Shown here piece after piece: positions 7,974 to 16,357 of a DNA stretch of 64,000 nt (position 1 is the first letter of the stretch; each line of letters starts with the position of its first letter). Below the pieces are notes generated by a model. The model was not told the DNA's origin. It saw only the letters and a list, made by a program, of their open reading frames with translations, and ran no database searches. The position numbers were made by a program, and so were the translations under genes. The stretch is from positions 1-64,000 of the forward strand of contig NZ_VMTV02000047.1 of the NCBI RefSeq assembly GCF_007644035.1. Direction: 5' to 3'. The DNA comes from Vogesella mureinivorans. Its GTDB lineage: Bacteria > Pseudomonadota > Gammaproteobacteria > Burkholderiales > Chromobacteriaceae.

Positions 7974-10068
7974 GGTCAGTCTCCGGCAGCGGCAGGTAGA
8001 CGGACACGATCAGCCCTGCGCCTTCCGCGCTATCCAGCTGCAGGCGCCCACCCATTTCGGTGACAAAGCGCGCCACCATGGTCAGCCCCAGGCCGCTGCC
8101 TATGGCACGGTCACTACTGCGGCGGTAAAACGGCTGCAACAGCAGCGCCAGCTCGTCGGCGGGCAGTGCCGCGCCACCATCGCTGACTTGCAACAGCCAC
8201 TCATTGCCTTGCCGGCTGGTGGCCACGTGCAAGGCACCGCCGCCATGGTTGGCCGCATTGTGCAGCAGCTCTTGCACCACGGCGCGCAGCAGGGCTTCCG
8301 GCACGGCCGGGCTGACGGGCGCATCCAGCTGGCGTTGTATGCGCAGGTTGGTCAGGCCGTCGGCCATCAGGCTATCCAGCAGCGCGGGCATGGCCACGGG
8401 CAGCCGCGGCGCGTGGCTGTCGCTTACCGGCAGCAGCGCCAGCAGGCTGCGGTCCAGCATGGCACCCAAGCGTTCGCCGGCATCGCGGATCAGCCCCAGG
8501 CGGGCTTTCAGCGTGTCGGCGTCGGTACTGCTTCCGCGGCGCTGCAGCGCCTGGGCAACCGAATCTATCTGTGCCAGTGGCGTTCGCACCTCGTGCGACA
8601 GCACCTCGATAAATTGCTGCTGTTGCTGGTTGATCTGTTTTTCGGTGGCCAGGGCTTTTTGCATTTGCTGGCGGGCTTGTTCTTCTACGCTGGCGGCGTG
8701 CTCCAGCTGCAGCGCCATCTGGCCAATGTGCTGGCCCAGGGCATCCAGCTCAGCAATAGGCTGCTGGGCAATGGCGGTACGGTAGTGCCCGGCGCCGATC
8801 TGCTCGACCGCCTGCTGGAAGCTGGCCAGCGGCGCCACCACACGCTGGCTCATCTGGCGTGCACGGCGCGCCAGCAGCACAAAAAATATGGCATAGAACG
8901 CCAGCAGCCCAGCCAGCATGAACCAGCCTATGGTGGTCATGCGCTGGTGCAGCCGCTCGGCCTCGGCCAAGATAGCGGGCTCTTCTGCCACCATCAGCAG
9001 GGTCCAGTTCGGGCCGGCTACGCGCGACCAGGCAACAACTTCGCGCTGGCCGTGCTGCAAGGGGGCCGTGGTGATACCCGAAGGGCTCTGCTGGATCAAG
9101 GCCGCCAGCTTTTTGCCTGCCGGGTGCAGGTCGATGCGGTATTTCTCGGGCTTGAACACGTTCTGGCGAATGGCCTCGGTATAGCTGTGCTTGCCCAGCT
9201 CTTGCAGCCCCCAGTCGTGCTCGCCTTGAGGTGGCAGCGCCAGGATGGTGCCATCGCGCCCGATCAGCATCACGTAAGCGCCCCAGGGCAGATCCAGCGC
9301 CAGCAGCTCGTCCACCACGGTTTGCAGGGTAATGTCGATGCCCACCACGCCTTGCAGGGTATCGCCCTGCCATACCGGGGCAATGGACGACACCATCCAG
9401 CCCTGCCCTGCCGGGTCCAGGTAGGCGTCGGTCCATACCGGTTTGCGTGCCGGGTTATGTTTGCCGTCGGCTTCGTAATAGAAGTTGTACGACGGGATAT
9501 CCATCTTGGCCGGGTACTGGCCTTTCACATCAAAATAGGGGTAGATGCGGTTGTAGGAGTCTTTGGTATTCAGGTAGACCTGCGCGATCAGCGGGTTGGC
9601 CGCTTTTACATCTTTCAGAATGGGGTCCAGCTGCACGCTACGGTGGATGGTTTGCTGCTGCTGCGGGCCCAGCGGCACGATACCGCTGTAGTAGGCAGCC
9701 GCGCCGCCATTGTCACGGGTGGTAATGAGCGCACCGCCTGGCGTGCGCTGGTAGCGCGCCAGCTCGTCGGCACCGGGGGTGTAGGGGGTTTGCAGGGCAC
9801 GCCCTGTCTGGCTGGCAAACAGCCCGGTGATGCCCGACACGGCGTTCAGGCGCTCGGACAGCGCGCGCGCCTCGGCCTGGACTTCTCGCGGCATCAGGGC
9901 TTTGGATACATCGCCTACCGTACGGCTGTTATCCAGATAGATCATCTGGGCGCTCACCCAGTAGATCAGCAAGAACCCTAACTCGATCACCAGCAGGGGA
10001 ATCAGTGCCGTGCGCAGGAAAGACTGCCAAAACCAGCGGTCCAGCCTGATTTTCTGGCTCATACTCAC
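7966..10068 (-). CDS. Membrane sensor histidine kinase with extracytoplasmic Cache-type domain
   Basis: A 700-residue kinase. A first transmembrane helix lies at about residues 16-40 and a second near 377-399 (IGWFMLAGLLAFYAIFFVLL). They enclose about 335 periplasmic residues with dCache-like features (VWTDAYLDPAGQGWMVSSIA and GVVGIDITLQTVVDELLAL). A HAMP linker, a coiled segment and a HisKA domain follow, with His492 in EVLSHEVRTPLAQIDS, then HATPase_c (LLHNAANHGGG and GSGLGLTMVARFV). dCache domains usually bind amino acids, carboxylates or other small molecules; the ligand here cannot be read. It is the first gene of the operon with the REC-EAL regulator and the PAS kinase. The ATG at 10068 follows a GAGGTGAGT ribosome-binding region. 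Confidence 0.87.
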   Translation of the reverse strand: MSMSQKIRLDRWFWQSFLRTALIPLLVIELGFLLIYWVSAQMIYLDNSRTVGDVSKALMPREVQAEARALSERLNAVSGITGLFASQTGRALQTPYTPGADELARYQRTPGGALITTRDNGGAAAYYSGIVPLGPQQQQTIHRSVQLDPILKDVKAANPLIAQVYLNTKDSYNRIYPYFDVKGQYPAKMDIPSYNFYYEADGKHNPARKPVWTDAYLDPAGQGWMVSSIAPVWQGDTLQGVVGIDITLQTVVDELLALDLPWGAYVMLIGRDGTILALPPQGEHDWGLQELGKHSYTEAIRQNVFKPEKYRIDLHPAGKKLAALIQQSPSGITTAPLQHGQREVVAWSRVAGPNWTLLMVAEEPAILAEAERLHQRMTTIGWFMLAGLLAFYAIFFVLLARRARQMSQRVVAPLASFQQAVEQIGAGHYRTAIAQQPIAELDALGQHIGQMALQLEHAASVEEQARQQMQKALATEKQINQQQQQFIEVLSHEVRTPLAQIDSVAQALQRRGSSTDADTLKARLGLIRDAGERLGAMLDRSLLALLPVSDSHAPRLPVAMPALLDSLMADGLTNLRIQRQLDAPVSPAVPEALLRAVVQELLHNAANHGGGALHVATSRQGNEWLLQVSDGGAALPADELALLLQPFYRRSSDRAIGSGLGLTMVARFVTEMGGRLQLDSAEGAGLIVSVYLPLPETDHV

Positions 10069-10175
10069 CTCATTTTATGTTTTTTTGTTTTAAATGAACC
10101 GATAAATCTTAAACTGTATTTTTAGTATGCCGTATTTATCCTGCAGCCACTACATTACCTCCCGGCTATGTACCA

Positions 10176-10826
10176 TTAGCGCAACTCGCCAGCGGCCAAG
10201 GCTGCCTGTGTACGCGCCAGCAGCTGCCCGGCCGGCACCGCTTCGCCAAAATCCAGCCGCTGGCGTAGCCCGTGCACGCGGTAATCCACACCATGGCAAT
10301 CGGCCCCCAGCACGCTAACGTGCGGCCCCGGGGCGGCCAGCGCGGGCAGCATGGCCGCCTCGGCAGCCAGATCCAGCTGCGGCATGGCCTGCCAGGCAGG
10401 TGCTTGTAACCAGCCCATGTGGCCAAAGCCACCAATAAAACGCAGCGCTCGCAATGACAGGCGGTAAAAGCTGAAATCCCCCAGCGCCAGATACTGCTCA
10501 AACTCGGGGCAATAGCGCAGCAGCCGGGCCTGTAGGGCGGCGTCTGGCGTTGCTTGCTGCAGCTCGCCCACCAGTGTCATGCGGGCCTGCTGCAGCACAT
10601 CGTCGGCAGGGGCTTGTAGCAGCAGGCTGACACGGGGGTCGGCCAGGGCGTTGCGGCTATGCTCGGCCAGCGCACTCATCAACAGCCACGGGCTGTGGTC
10701 CGGGCCGGGGGCAAACGGCAACACGGTCACAAAGGGGTAGCCAGGCACCGCCTGCGAGTGGGTGCCCAAGGCGGCGGTGCTGCAGCGGTGCAGCAGGGAC
10801 AAGGCTTGCAGTACAGGTATGTTCAT
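10176..10826 (-). CDS. HugZ-like FMN-binding split-barrel protein (heme-utilisation/pyridoxamine oxidase-like)
   Basis: A 216-residue protein of the pyridoxamine 5'-phosphate oxidase-like split-barrel superfamily. The N-terminal half has the pattern ALGTHSQAVPGYPFVTVLPF then WLLMSALAEHSRNALADPR and MTLVGELQQA, as in HugZ/HutZ-type and CREG-like proteins. A C-terminal DUF2470-like region (ADCHGVDYRVHGLRQRLDF) is shared by the HugZ group and contains a conserved His-Gly-Val-Asp element. Members degrade heme or act on flavin-linked substrates; the substrate here is not determined. It is transcribed away from the next gene and is not linked to obvious heme-uptake genes. Confidence 0.75.
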   Translation of the reverse strand: MNIPVLQALSLLHRCSTAALGTHSQAVPGYPFVTVLPFAPGPDHSPWLLMSALAEHSRNALADPRVSLLLQAPADDVLQQARMTLVGELQQATPDAALQARLLRYCPEFEQYLALGDFSFYRLSLRALRFIGGFGHMGWLQAPAWQAMPQLDLAAEAAMLPALAAPGPHVSVLGADCHGVDYRVHGLRQRLDFGEAVPAGQLLARTQAALAAGELR

Positions 10827-11043
10827 GATGTTGACACCACAATGCTGGTACTACAGCTTAGGGGGGCGCGGTAAGCAGGGCAATAAATAGTCCATCCATA
10901 TAAGGCAACAAATGCCGCGTAAAACACCATTTATTTGCAAACTTCAATAAATTTCAAGCCTGCCGGCCCAAAGCACTTAACGACGCAGGCATAGCGCGCT
11001 AGAGTCATGAAACCCCGTTTACCTGCCACCATGCCCGCCTACC
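10827..11043. other. Divergent intergenic region
   Basis: Region of 217 bases between the divergent HugZ-like gene and the solute-binding gene. It includes a relatively AT-rich stretch (about 10885-10955) that probably holds promoters for both. No convincing operator or RNA is seen. Confidence 0.35.
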
Positions 11044-11769
11044 GTGCTCACCCGCCTGCTCCCCCTGCTGCTTTGTGCCCCTGCCTGTGCGGCTACCATC
11101 ACGGCAGTGACCACCGAGTTTCCCCCCTTCCAGAGTGCCAGCCCGCAGCCGTGGGGCATTGCCCTGGAAACCGCCCGCCAGTTGGCCAGGCAGAACGGCG
11201 ATGTGCTGGACATCCGCTTTCTGCCCTGGGCACGCGCCTACCAGATGGCCGAAACCACGCCGGGGGTGATGATTTTCTGCCTGGCACGCACGCCACAGCG
11301 CGAAAAACAATTTGGCTGGATAGGGGAAATCGCCCCCAATGATGTCACCGTCTGGCGCCTGGCCACGCGGCGGGAAATCAGCGCCCGTAACCTGGACGAA
11401 GCACGCGTCTGGCAGCTGGGTGCCACCGCTGGCGATGTCAAAATGCAATACCTGCTGCAGCAGGGCTTTGTCGTGGGGCAGAACCTGCAGGAAAGCAGCG
11501 ACGACCTGAGCAATATCCGCAAGCTGTTTGCCCGCCGCATCGACCTGCTGCCGTTTTCCAACCAGGTGGTGCTGCGCTACCGCAGCGCCCAGGCCGGGCT
11601 GGATAGCCGCCAGCTGCAGGCGGCTTTTACGCTACCGGGGCTGTCGCAGCCGCTGTATATCGCCTTTAGCCCCGGCACCGCCGCCGCCCAGGTAGCGCGC
11701 TATCAGGCCAGCTTTCGCCAGCTGCAACAGCGTAGCTGGGTACAGCGGCTGACGGCACGCTACCGCTAG
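11044..11769 (+). CDS. Periplasmic solute-binding protein, family 3 type
   Basis: A 241-residue protein like bacterial extracellular solute-binding proteins family 3. The hydrophobic N-terminus ends PLLLCAPACAATITA, a signal peptide with AxA-type cleavage. The mature start TAVTTEFPPFQ and the PWGIALETARQLA and FLPWARAYQMAE motifs are typical of amino-acid-binding-like proteins that stand alone without ABC partners. No permease or ATPase lies nearby, so it may work as a sensor or an orphan receptor. The start is taken as GTG at 11044 because no in-frame ATG precedes the signal peptide; the ATGs at 11007 and 11031 are in another frame. Confidence 0.72.
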   Translation: MLTRLLPLLLCAPACAATITAVTTEFPPFQSASPQPWGIALETARQLARQNGDVLDIRFLPWARAYQMAETTPGVMIFCLARTPQREKQFGWIGEIAPNDVTVWRLATRREISARNLDEARVWQLGATAGDVKMQYLLQQGFVVGQNLQESSDDLSNIRKLFARRIDLLPFSNQVVLRYRSAQAGLDSRQLQAAFTLPGLSQPLYIAFSPGTAAAQVARYQASFRQLQQRSWVQRLTARYR

Positions 11770-11788
11770 GCCGCCATCAGCGGAAACT

Positions 11789-11822
11789 TTCTTTCCAACC
11801 AGACCAAGCAAAATGGAAAGAA
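11789..11822. promoter_or_regulatory. Inverted repeat upstream of the hup promoter
   Basis: TTCTTTCCA at 11789-11797 and its exact complement TGGAAAGAA at 11814-11822 are separated by 16 bases. It lies about 90 bp upstream of the hupD sigma-54 promoter, a position suitable for an enhancer-type activator site. It could equally be the end of the preceding transcript, although there is no T run. Confidence 0.35.
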
Positions 11823-11874
11823 CCCTTACACCCCATCACTACCCGCGCGGCCAACCACCCGGCAAGCCCATATA

Positions 11875-11887
11875 AATCAGCCACTTG
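11875..11887 (+). promoter_or_regulatory. Candidate IHF site upstream of hupD
   Basis: AATCAGCCACTTG differs at one position from the IHF consensus WATCAANNNNTTR and lies 25 bases before the -24 element. A closely related sequence (CAGCCACTTGCCC) sits in a similar place before hupE. IHF bending is a known requirement for HupR/HoxA activation of hydrogenase promoters. Confidence 0.45.
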
Positions 11888-11912
11888 CCCCGCGCTGGCA
11901 TAAACACAAAGC

Positions 11913-11928
11913 TGGCACGCCCTTTGTA
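11913..11928 (+). promoter_or_regulatory. Sigma-54 promoter of hupDFGHIJK-hypABFCDE-hupRUV
   Basis: TGGCACGCCCTTTGTA matches the -24/-12 consensus TGGCACGN4TTGCW except for GT instead of GC in the -12 box. It ends 37 bases before the hupD start codon. Two very similar sequences precede hupE and hupS. The locus encodes the sigma-54 activator HupR, which fits. Confidence 0.75.
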
Positions 11929-11965
11929 TATGTAACGGCCTCTGTAACAGGCCGGAACACACATC

Positions 11966-12583
11966 ATGTCAACGCCGCATATCGTGGTACTGGGGCTGGG
12001 CAACCTTTTATGGGCCGATGAAGGCTTTGGCGTACGCTGCGCCGAAGCGCTGTACGCCCGCTACGACCTGCCCGCCCACGTAGAGGTGATCGACGGCGGC
12101 ACCCAGGGCCTGCTGCTGCTGCCCTATGTCGAAGCCGCCGACCACCTGCTGATTCTGGACGCCATCGATTTTGGCCTGCCGCCCGGCACCCTGCGCGCCT
12201 ACCACGACGATGCCGTGCCCGCCTACCTTACCGCCAAGAAAATGAGCCTGCACCAGACCGGGTTTTCCGAAGTGCTGGCCCTGGCCGACCTGAAAAACGC
12301 CCTGCCCACCGCCATCACCCTCATCGGCATGCAGCCGGTAGAGCTGGAAGACTACGGCGGCAGCCTGTCGCCCGCCGTACGCGCGCAGCTGCCCGCCGCG
12401 CTGGACATGGCCGTGCAAACGTTGGCCGCATGGGGCGTACAGGCCAGCGCGCGCCCGGACGACGGCAGCCGGCTAAACCACGGCAGCCTGGATATCAGCC
12501 GCTACGAAGCAGAACGCCCGGCCGCCGACAGCGCCTGCCGTGTGGGCGACGCCCGCGTACTGTTTAACGAGGAGCCGCGCTGA
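11966..12583 (+). CDS. hupD: [NiFe]-hydrogenase maturation endopeptidase HupD
   Basis: Protease of the HyaD/HupD (M52) family that trims the C-terminal peptide of the large subunit HupL after nickel insertion. The family's nickel-sensing residues are all in place: the acidic residue in [12 protein letters not shown], the Asp in [12 protein letters not shown] and the His in [13 protein letters not shown]. The [16 protein letters not shown] segment is also typical. The protein has 205 residues; the last 40 or so form a polar extension. The C-terminal substrate tail is found on HupL (after DPCLACSTH). It is the first gene of a long operon behind a sigma-54 promoter and its stop overlaps hupF (TGATG). 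Confidence 0.93.
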   Translation: MSTPHIVVLGLGNLLWADEGFGVRCAEALYARYDLPAHVEVIDGGTQGLLLLPYVEAADHLLILDAIDFGLPPGTLRAYHDDAVPAYLTAKKMSLHQTGFSEVLALADLKNALPTAITLIGMQPVELEDYGGSLSPAVRAQLPAALDMAVQTLAAWGVQASARPDDGSRLNHGSLDISRYEAERPAADSACRVGDARVLFNEEPR

Positions 12584-12909
12584 TGTGCATGGGCACCCCG
12601 ATGCAAGTAGTCAGCCCCGGCTGGTTTAGCGCCCGTTGCCGCGACCGCGATGGCAGCCTGGTCGACATCGACACCCGCCTGCTGGGCGAGGTGGCCGCCG
12701 GCCAGTGGCTACTGGTGTTCACCGGCGCCGCGCGCGAGCTACTGGACGACACCCGCGCCGCCCACATCCTGGCGGCCATCACCGCACTGGAAGCCGCACT
12801 GGCCGGCCACTACCAGCCAGAACAACACTTTGCCGACCTGCACCACCGCGAGCCGCAGCTGCCGCCACACCTGCAGGCGCTGCTGACACCCACCCCCCCA
12901 TCAAGCTGA
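12583..12909 (+). CDS. hupF: Hydrogenase assembly chaperone HupF (HypC paralogue)
   Basis: A 108-residue HypC/HupF-family protein starting [10 protein letters not shown]. The Cys2 after the initiator is the residue that contacts the hydrogenase precursor and the Fe(CN)2CO carrier. It is longer than HypC (78 residues, at 19690) because of a C-terminal extension, as known for HupF. In Rhizobium, HupF works with HupK and stabilises the HupL precursor in the presence of oxygen. That fits the oxygen-tolerant small subunit encoded later. It starts within the stop codon of hupD. Confidence 0.88.
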   Translation: MCMGTPMQVVSPGWFSARCRDRDGSLVDIDTRLLGEVAAGQWLLVFTGAARELLDDTRAAHILAAITALEAALAGHYQPEQHFADLHHREPQLPPHLQALLTPTPPSS

Positions 12910-12928
12910 CAACGCAAGGCCACCCACC

Positions 12929-13375
12929 ATGCAATCGTATATCCCCACCTTCGACACCGTCGCCAGCCGCCTGGCCGCGCTGGGCTACAGCGAAACCGAT
13001 GCGGCCAACCTGGATACGCTGGCCGCCGCCCACCCGCAGCTGGTGCTGATGCTGAACGCCGACCCGCACCAGCACCCCGAGGTGGCCGACAACGCCATCA
13101 TCGTGCCCGAGGTGCTAAAAAGCCTGCCCGGCAGCGCCCCGCACATCTGCTGGGCCAACCCGGCCGCCAGCCGCACGCTGGCCAGCCGCTTTGGCGTACT
13201 GAAATACCCGGCGCTGGTCTTCCTGCGTGACGGCGGCTACACCGGCGTGATTGTCGGGCTGATGGACTGGCCAGACGTGGTACACCGCTTTGCCGAGCTG
13301 CTGGCCGCGCCGGTACGCCGCCCGCCGTCAATCGGCATTCCTGTTACCAGCCACACCAGCGGAGCCTGCCAATGA
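12929..13375 (+). CDS. hupG: Hydrogenase accessory protein HupG/HyaE (thioredoxin-like)
   Basis: A 148-residue protein of the HyaE/HupG/HoxO family, with a thioredoxin-like fold lacking the CxxC pair. Diagnostic stretches are LVLMLNADPHQHPEVADN, VVPEVLKSLPG and FGVLKYPALVFLRDGGYTGV. The family acts as a chaperone for the small-subunit precursor carrying a Tat signal, holding it back from export until assembled. This matches the Tat signal on HupS. Its last codons overlap the start of hupH by four bases (ATGA). Confidence 0.85.
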   Translation: MQSYIPTFDTVASRLAALGYSETDAANLDTLAAAHPQLVLMLNADPHQHPEVADNAIIVPEVLKSLPGSAPHICWANPAASRTLASRFGVLKYPALVFLRDGGYTGVIVGLMDWPDVVHRFAELLAAPVRRPPSIGIPVTSHTSGACQ

Positions 13376-14262
13376 GCACCTTTACCCTGCCCAAGGCCTT
13401 TCCCATTCCGGTAATCGGCATCGGCCCCGGCTCGCAGCCGGTTGACCCGGACCTGAACTACATGCCGCTGCCGCGCGAGCTGGACGGCTTCGACATGCCC
13501 TACCTGCCCACCGCCGAAGAAACCGCCCACCTGGAAGACGCCAAGGCGCTGGTAGCCGAGCTGATCCAGCGCATGCACGCCTGGGACGGCCACAGCGAGC
13601 CCAGCCCGTCGCTACTGCTGAACGGCCTGGGCCGCGACGAGCGCACACTGATCAGCCAGCTGCTGGGCGAAGGCGAAGTCAGCGCCCGCGTGCGCTGCAG
13701 CAACGGCCACGAGCTGCTGATACAGGAATCGGTCTTTGCCGGCGTATGGCGCGTGCTGGAGCTGGACGCCAGCGGCCAACCCCTGGCCGACCGCATCGAA
13801 GCCTGTGCCATCCCCGCTGCCGTGTGGCAACAGGCACGGGCCTTTGGCAGCCGCGAGCTGACGCCATTCGACCCGGCAGGCGTGGCGCTGATGAACGCGC
13901 CGGCCGTGCTGGCCGAAATCGCCGAGTGCGTGGCCGCCTACCAGGACGGCGACGAAGACCACGTGATCAACTTCAGCCTGCTGCCGATGACGCCCGAAGA
14001 CATGGCCTATATCGATGCCAACCTGGGCGGCGGCAACAGCGGCGTGTTCTCGCGCGGCTACGGCAAATGCCGCGTGATGGCCACCCGCCTGCAAAACGTG
14101 TGGCGGGTGCAGTACTTCAACGGCATGAACGCCATTTTGCTGGACACGCTGGAAATCACCCGCATGCCCGAAGTGGCCCTGGCCGCCGCCGACGACATCG
14201 CCGATGCCATCGAGCGCCTGCAAGAAGCACTGGACTGGCTCAGCCTGGAGCAGCCCGCATGA
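13372..14262 (+). CDS. hupH: Hydrogenase accessory protein HupH/HyaF
   Basis: A 296-residue HupH/HyaF/HoxQ-type protein. It begins with PKAFPIPVIGIGPGSQP, continues with LLNGLGRDERTLISQLLGEG and ends with CRVMATRLQNVWRVQYFN, TLEITRMPEVALAA. Family members are needed for maturation of the small subunit of oxygen-tolerant enzymes and work together with HupG. It overlaps both neighbours by four bases, so hupG-H-I are translationally coupled. Confidence 0.88.
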   Translation: MSTFTLPKAFPIPVIGIGPGSQPVDPDLNYMPLPRELDGFDMPYLPTAEETAHLEDAKALVAELIQRMHAWDGHSEPSPSLLLNGLGRDERTLISQLLGEGEVSARVRCSNGHELLIQESVFAGVWRVLELDASGQPLADRIEACAIPAAVWQQARAFGSRELTPFDPAGVALMNAPAVLAEIAECVAAYQDGDEDHVINFSLLPMTPEDMAYIDANLGGGNSGVFSRGYGKCRVMATRLQNVWRVQYFNGMNAILLDTLEITRMPEVALAAADDIADAIERLQEALDWLSLEQPA

Positions 14263-14471
14263 ACACCTTTGAAGGCAGCTTTCTGGGCCACGAAGACCGC
14301 CTGGCCGACGACGCACGGCTGGAATGCAAGATCTGCTGGTGGGTATACAACCCGGCCGAGGGCGACGCGGTATGGCAGATCCCGCCCGGCACGCCGTTTA
14401 GCGCGCTGCCCGAACACTGGCGCTGCCCGGTGTGCGACGGCGCGCACAGCCAGTTCATGGTGCTGCCATGA
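14259..14471 (+). CDS. hupI: Rubredoxin HupI/HoxR
   Basis: A 70-residue rubredoxin with two CxxC pairs, LECKICWWVYNP and WRCPVCDGAHSQF, which bind a single iron. In hup operons this rubredoxin is required for making the special proximal [4Fe-3S] cluster of oxygen-tolerant hydrogenases under air. Its presence agrees with the six-cysteine HupS. The start ATG at 14259 overlaps the stop of hupH; the stop overlaps hupJ. Confidence 0.93.
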   Translation: MNTFEGSFLGHEDRLADDARLECKICWWVYNPAEGDAVWQIPPGTPFSALPEHWRCPVCDGAHSQFMVLP

Positions 14472-14950
14472 ACGCGCCGGCAGTGCGGCAAGGTTGGCCG
14501 CACGACCCTAGCTTCGAGCTGGAGGCGGTCTATGGCCTGATCCACGCCACGCGCATGCAGGGCATCCCCATCCTGAACCCGGCCATCCGCGTGCAGGCCG
14601 TGGGGTTTCGCCCGTATCAGGGCTGGTGGGTCGGTACCCTGATTACCCCGTGGTTCATCAACCTGATGATCCTGCCCGGCGACGCCCCGCTGCCCGCCAG
14701 CCAGCCCGGGGAAGAAGTGCTGGTGGTGCTGCCGGAAGGCGCCATGCCGTTTATCCCCGGCCATGAAGCCGCCATCGGCCCCTACCTGATGTGCTCGCTG
14801 TTTTCACCGCTGCCGCAGTTTGCCGACCACGACAGCGCGCGCGACACCGCGCACGAAGTACTGCGCCTGCTGTTCGAAGTACCACCGCCACCCGCCGCGC
14901 CGCCAGGGCCGGACCTGAGCCGGCGCCGCCTGTTCGGGCTAGGCACATGA
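14468..14950 (+). CDS. hupJ: Hydrogenase assembly chaperone HupJ/HoxT
   Basis: A 160-residue [NiFe]-hydrogenase assembly protein of the HupJ/HoxT family. The sequence FRPYQGWWVGTLITPWFINL, LMILPGDAPLP and GPYLMCSLFSPLPQFADH is characteristic. The C-terminus carries a Pro-rich linker and RRRLFGLG. Work on rhizobial and Ralstonia homologues places it in small-subunit maturation in air. The start is taken at 14468, which overlaps the hupI stop (ATGA). Confidence 0.85.
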   Translation: MNAPAVRQGWPHDPSFELEAVYGLIHATRMQGIPILNPAIRVQAVGFRPYQGWWVGTLITPWFINLMILPGDAPLPASQPGEEVLVVLPEGAMPFIPGHEAAIGPYLMCSLFSPLPQFADHDSARDTAHEVLRLLFEVPPPPAAPPGPDLSRRRLFGLGT

Positions 14951-15954
14951 GCCGCGACAGCATCACGCTGCTGCGCCAGCACGGCCAGCACGGCCAGGCG
15001 CAGCTGCATTGGCCCAGGTTGGCCGCAGAGCAGCTGTTCATCGGCCGCAGCGCCGACGACGCCTGTGCGCTGGCCGGCCGCCTGTTTGCCCTGTGCAGCC
15101 ACGCGCAAAGCCTGGCGGCACGCCTGGCGCTCGCCTGCGCCAGCGGGCAGGCCGCCGCAGCAGACGGCAACGCACTGGACAGCGTGCGCCAGGAAGCCAT
15201 CCGCGAAACGCTGCGCCGCTGGCTGCTGGACTGGGCCCCCGCCTGCGGCCAGGCCCCCGACCCGCGCTGCCTGGCGGCACTGGGCCAGGCCCGCACGCTG
15301 GCCGACTGCGCCGTGCTGGCCGAGCACAGCGTGTTTGGCACCCGCACCCGCGCCTGGCGGCAATACGGCCTGGCCGGCTGGCAAAAGTGGGCCGCCAGCG
15401 GCCACAGCCCGGCCGCCCGCGCCCTGCAGGTCTTGCTGCAACAGCCTGCCGAGCCCGCACCGGCGCTGCTGGCGCTACCCGACAGCCGGCAGCTGGCGGC
15501 GGCGCCACACTGGCTGGCCGGCCCCCACCCCGCCTGGCACGGCCAGGCAGTGGAAACCGGCGCGCTGGCGCGCTACCACAGCGTGCTGCAACCGTGGCTG
15601 CACGCCGGCCACACCAGCGCCGCGCGCCTGCTGGCGCGGCTCTTGGCTTTGGCCGACGCCCTGCTGGGCGTGCCACCGCACGCCTGCGCCAGCCCGCTGG
15701 CCGGCAGTGGCCTGGCGCGGGTAGACACCGCACGCGGCCCGCTACTGCACCTGGCCACACTGGGGCCAGACGGCCGCATCAGCCATTACCGCGTGCTGCC
15801 GCCTACGCTATGGCACACCCACCCCGCCGGCTGCATGGTGCAGGCTGCGGCCAACGGTGACAGCGCACAGATTACCCGCCGGCTATTGCTCATTGACCCC
15901 TGTGTCAGCTTTACACTAGCGGGCTTCGATAATAAGGAACACGCTCATGCATGA
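14947..15954 (+). CDS. hupK: Hydrogenase large-subunit assembly protein HupK/HoxV
   Basis: A 335-residue HupK/HoxV-family protein, a scaffold distantly related to the hydrogenase large subunit on which the Fe(CN)2CO unit is thought to be assembled with HypC/HupF. Its C-terminal region PPTLWHTHPAGCM, RRLLLIDPCVSFTLAG echoes the large-subunit L2 motif (DPCxxC) but has a single Cys, as in the family. The start is 14947, overlapping hupJ by four bases. It overlaps hypA by eight bases, joining the hup and hyp gene sets. Confidence 0.85.
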   Translation: MSRDSITLLRQHGQHGQAQLHWPRLAAEQLFIGRSADDACALAGRLFALCSHAQSLAARLALACASGQAAAADGNALDSVRQEAIRETLRRWLLDWAPACGQAPDPRCLAALGQARTLADCAVLAEHSVFGTRTRAWRQYGLAGWQKWAASGHSPAARALQVLLQQPAEPAPALLALPDSRQLAAAPHWLAGPHPAWHGQAVETGALARYHSVLQPWLHAGHTSAARLLARLLALADALLGVPPHACASPLAGSGLARVDTARGPLLHLATLGPDGRISHYRVLPPTLWHTHPAGCMVQAAANGDSAQITRRLLLIDPCVSFTLAGFDNKEHAHA

Positions 15955-16288
15955 AATGTCGCTGGCCGAAGGCATCGTGCAGCTGCTGGAAGAACACGCG
16001 CAGGCGCAGCAGTTCAGCCGCGTGAAACAGATCTGGCTACAGGTAGGCGAGCTGGCCGGCGTGGAGCCCGAAGCGCTCACCTTCTGCCTCGAGGTGGTAC
16101 TGCGCGGCAGCCTGGCCGATGGCGCCCAGGTGCACCTGCTGCGCGAGCCAGGCCGTGGCTGGTGCCTGGCCTGCAGCCAGGAGGTGGCCATCCACGCGCG
16201 CTTTGACGCCTGCCCCTGCTGCGGCCGCCACCAGGTACAGGTTACCGGCGGCACAGAACTGCGCGTAGCGGAGCTAGAGGTGGAATAA
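15947..16288 (+). CDS. hypA: Nickel-insertion zinc protein HypA
   Basis: A 113-residue HypA. The N-terminus MHEMSLAEGIVQLLEEHA contains His2, the nickel ligand. Zinc is bound by the two pairs CLAC and CPCC in GWCLACSQEVAIHARF and DACPCCGRHQV. HypA hands nickel to the HupL precursor together with HypB. The start is fixed by the invariant MHEMS; its first codons overlap the end of hupK. Confidence 0.95.
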   Translation: MHEMSLAEGIVQLLEEHAQAQQFSRVKQIWLQVGELAGVEPEALTFCLEVVLRGSLADGAQVHLLREPGRGWCLACSQEVAIHARFDACPCCGRHQVQVTGGTELRVAELEVE

Positions 16289-16357
16289 GCCCTGCCAGCA
16301 CCGTTACCGCCTGCACAAAAAAACACAACACCGAACAGAACAAGAAAGGACCCACCC

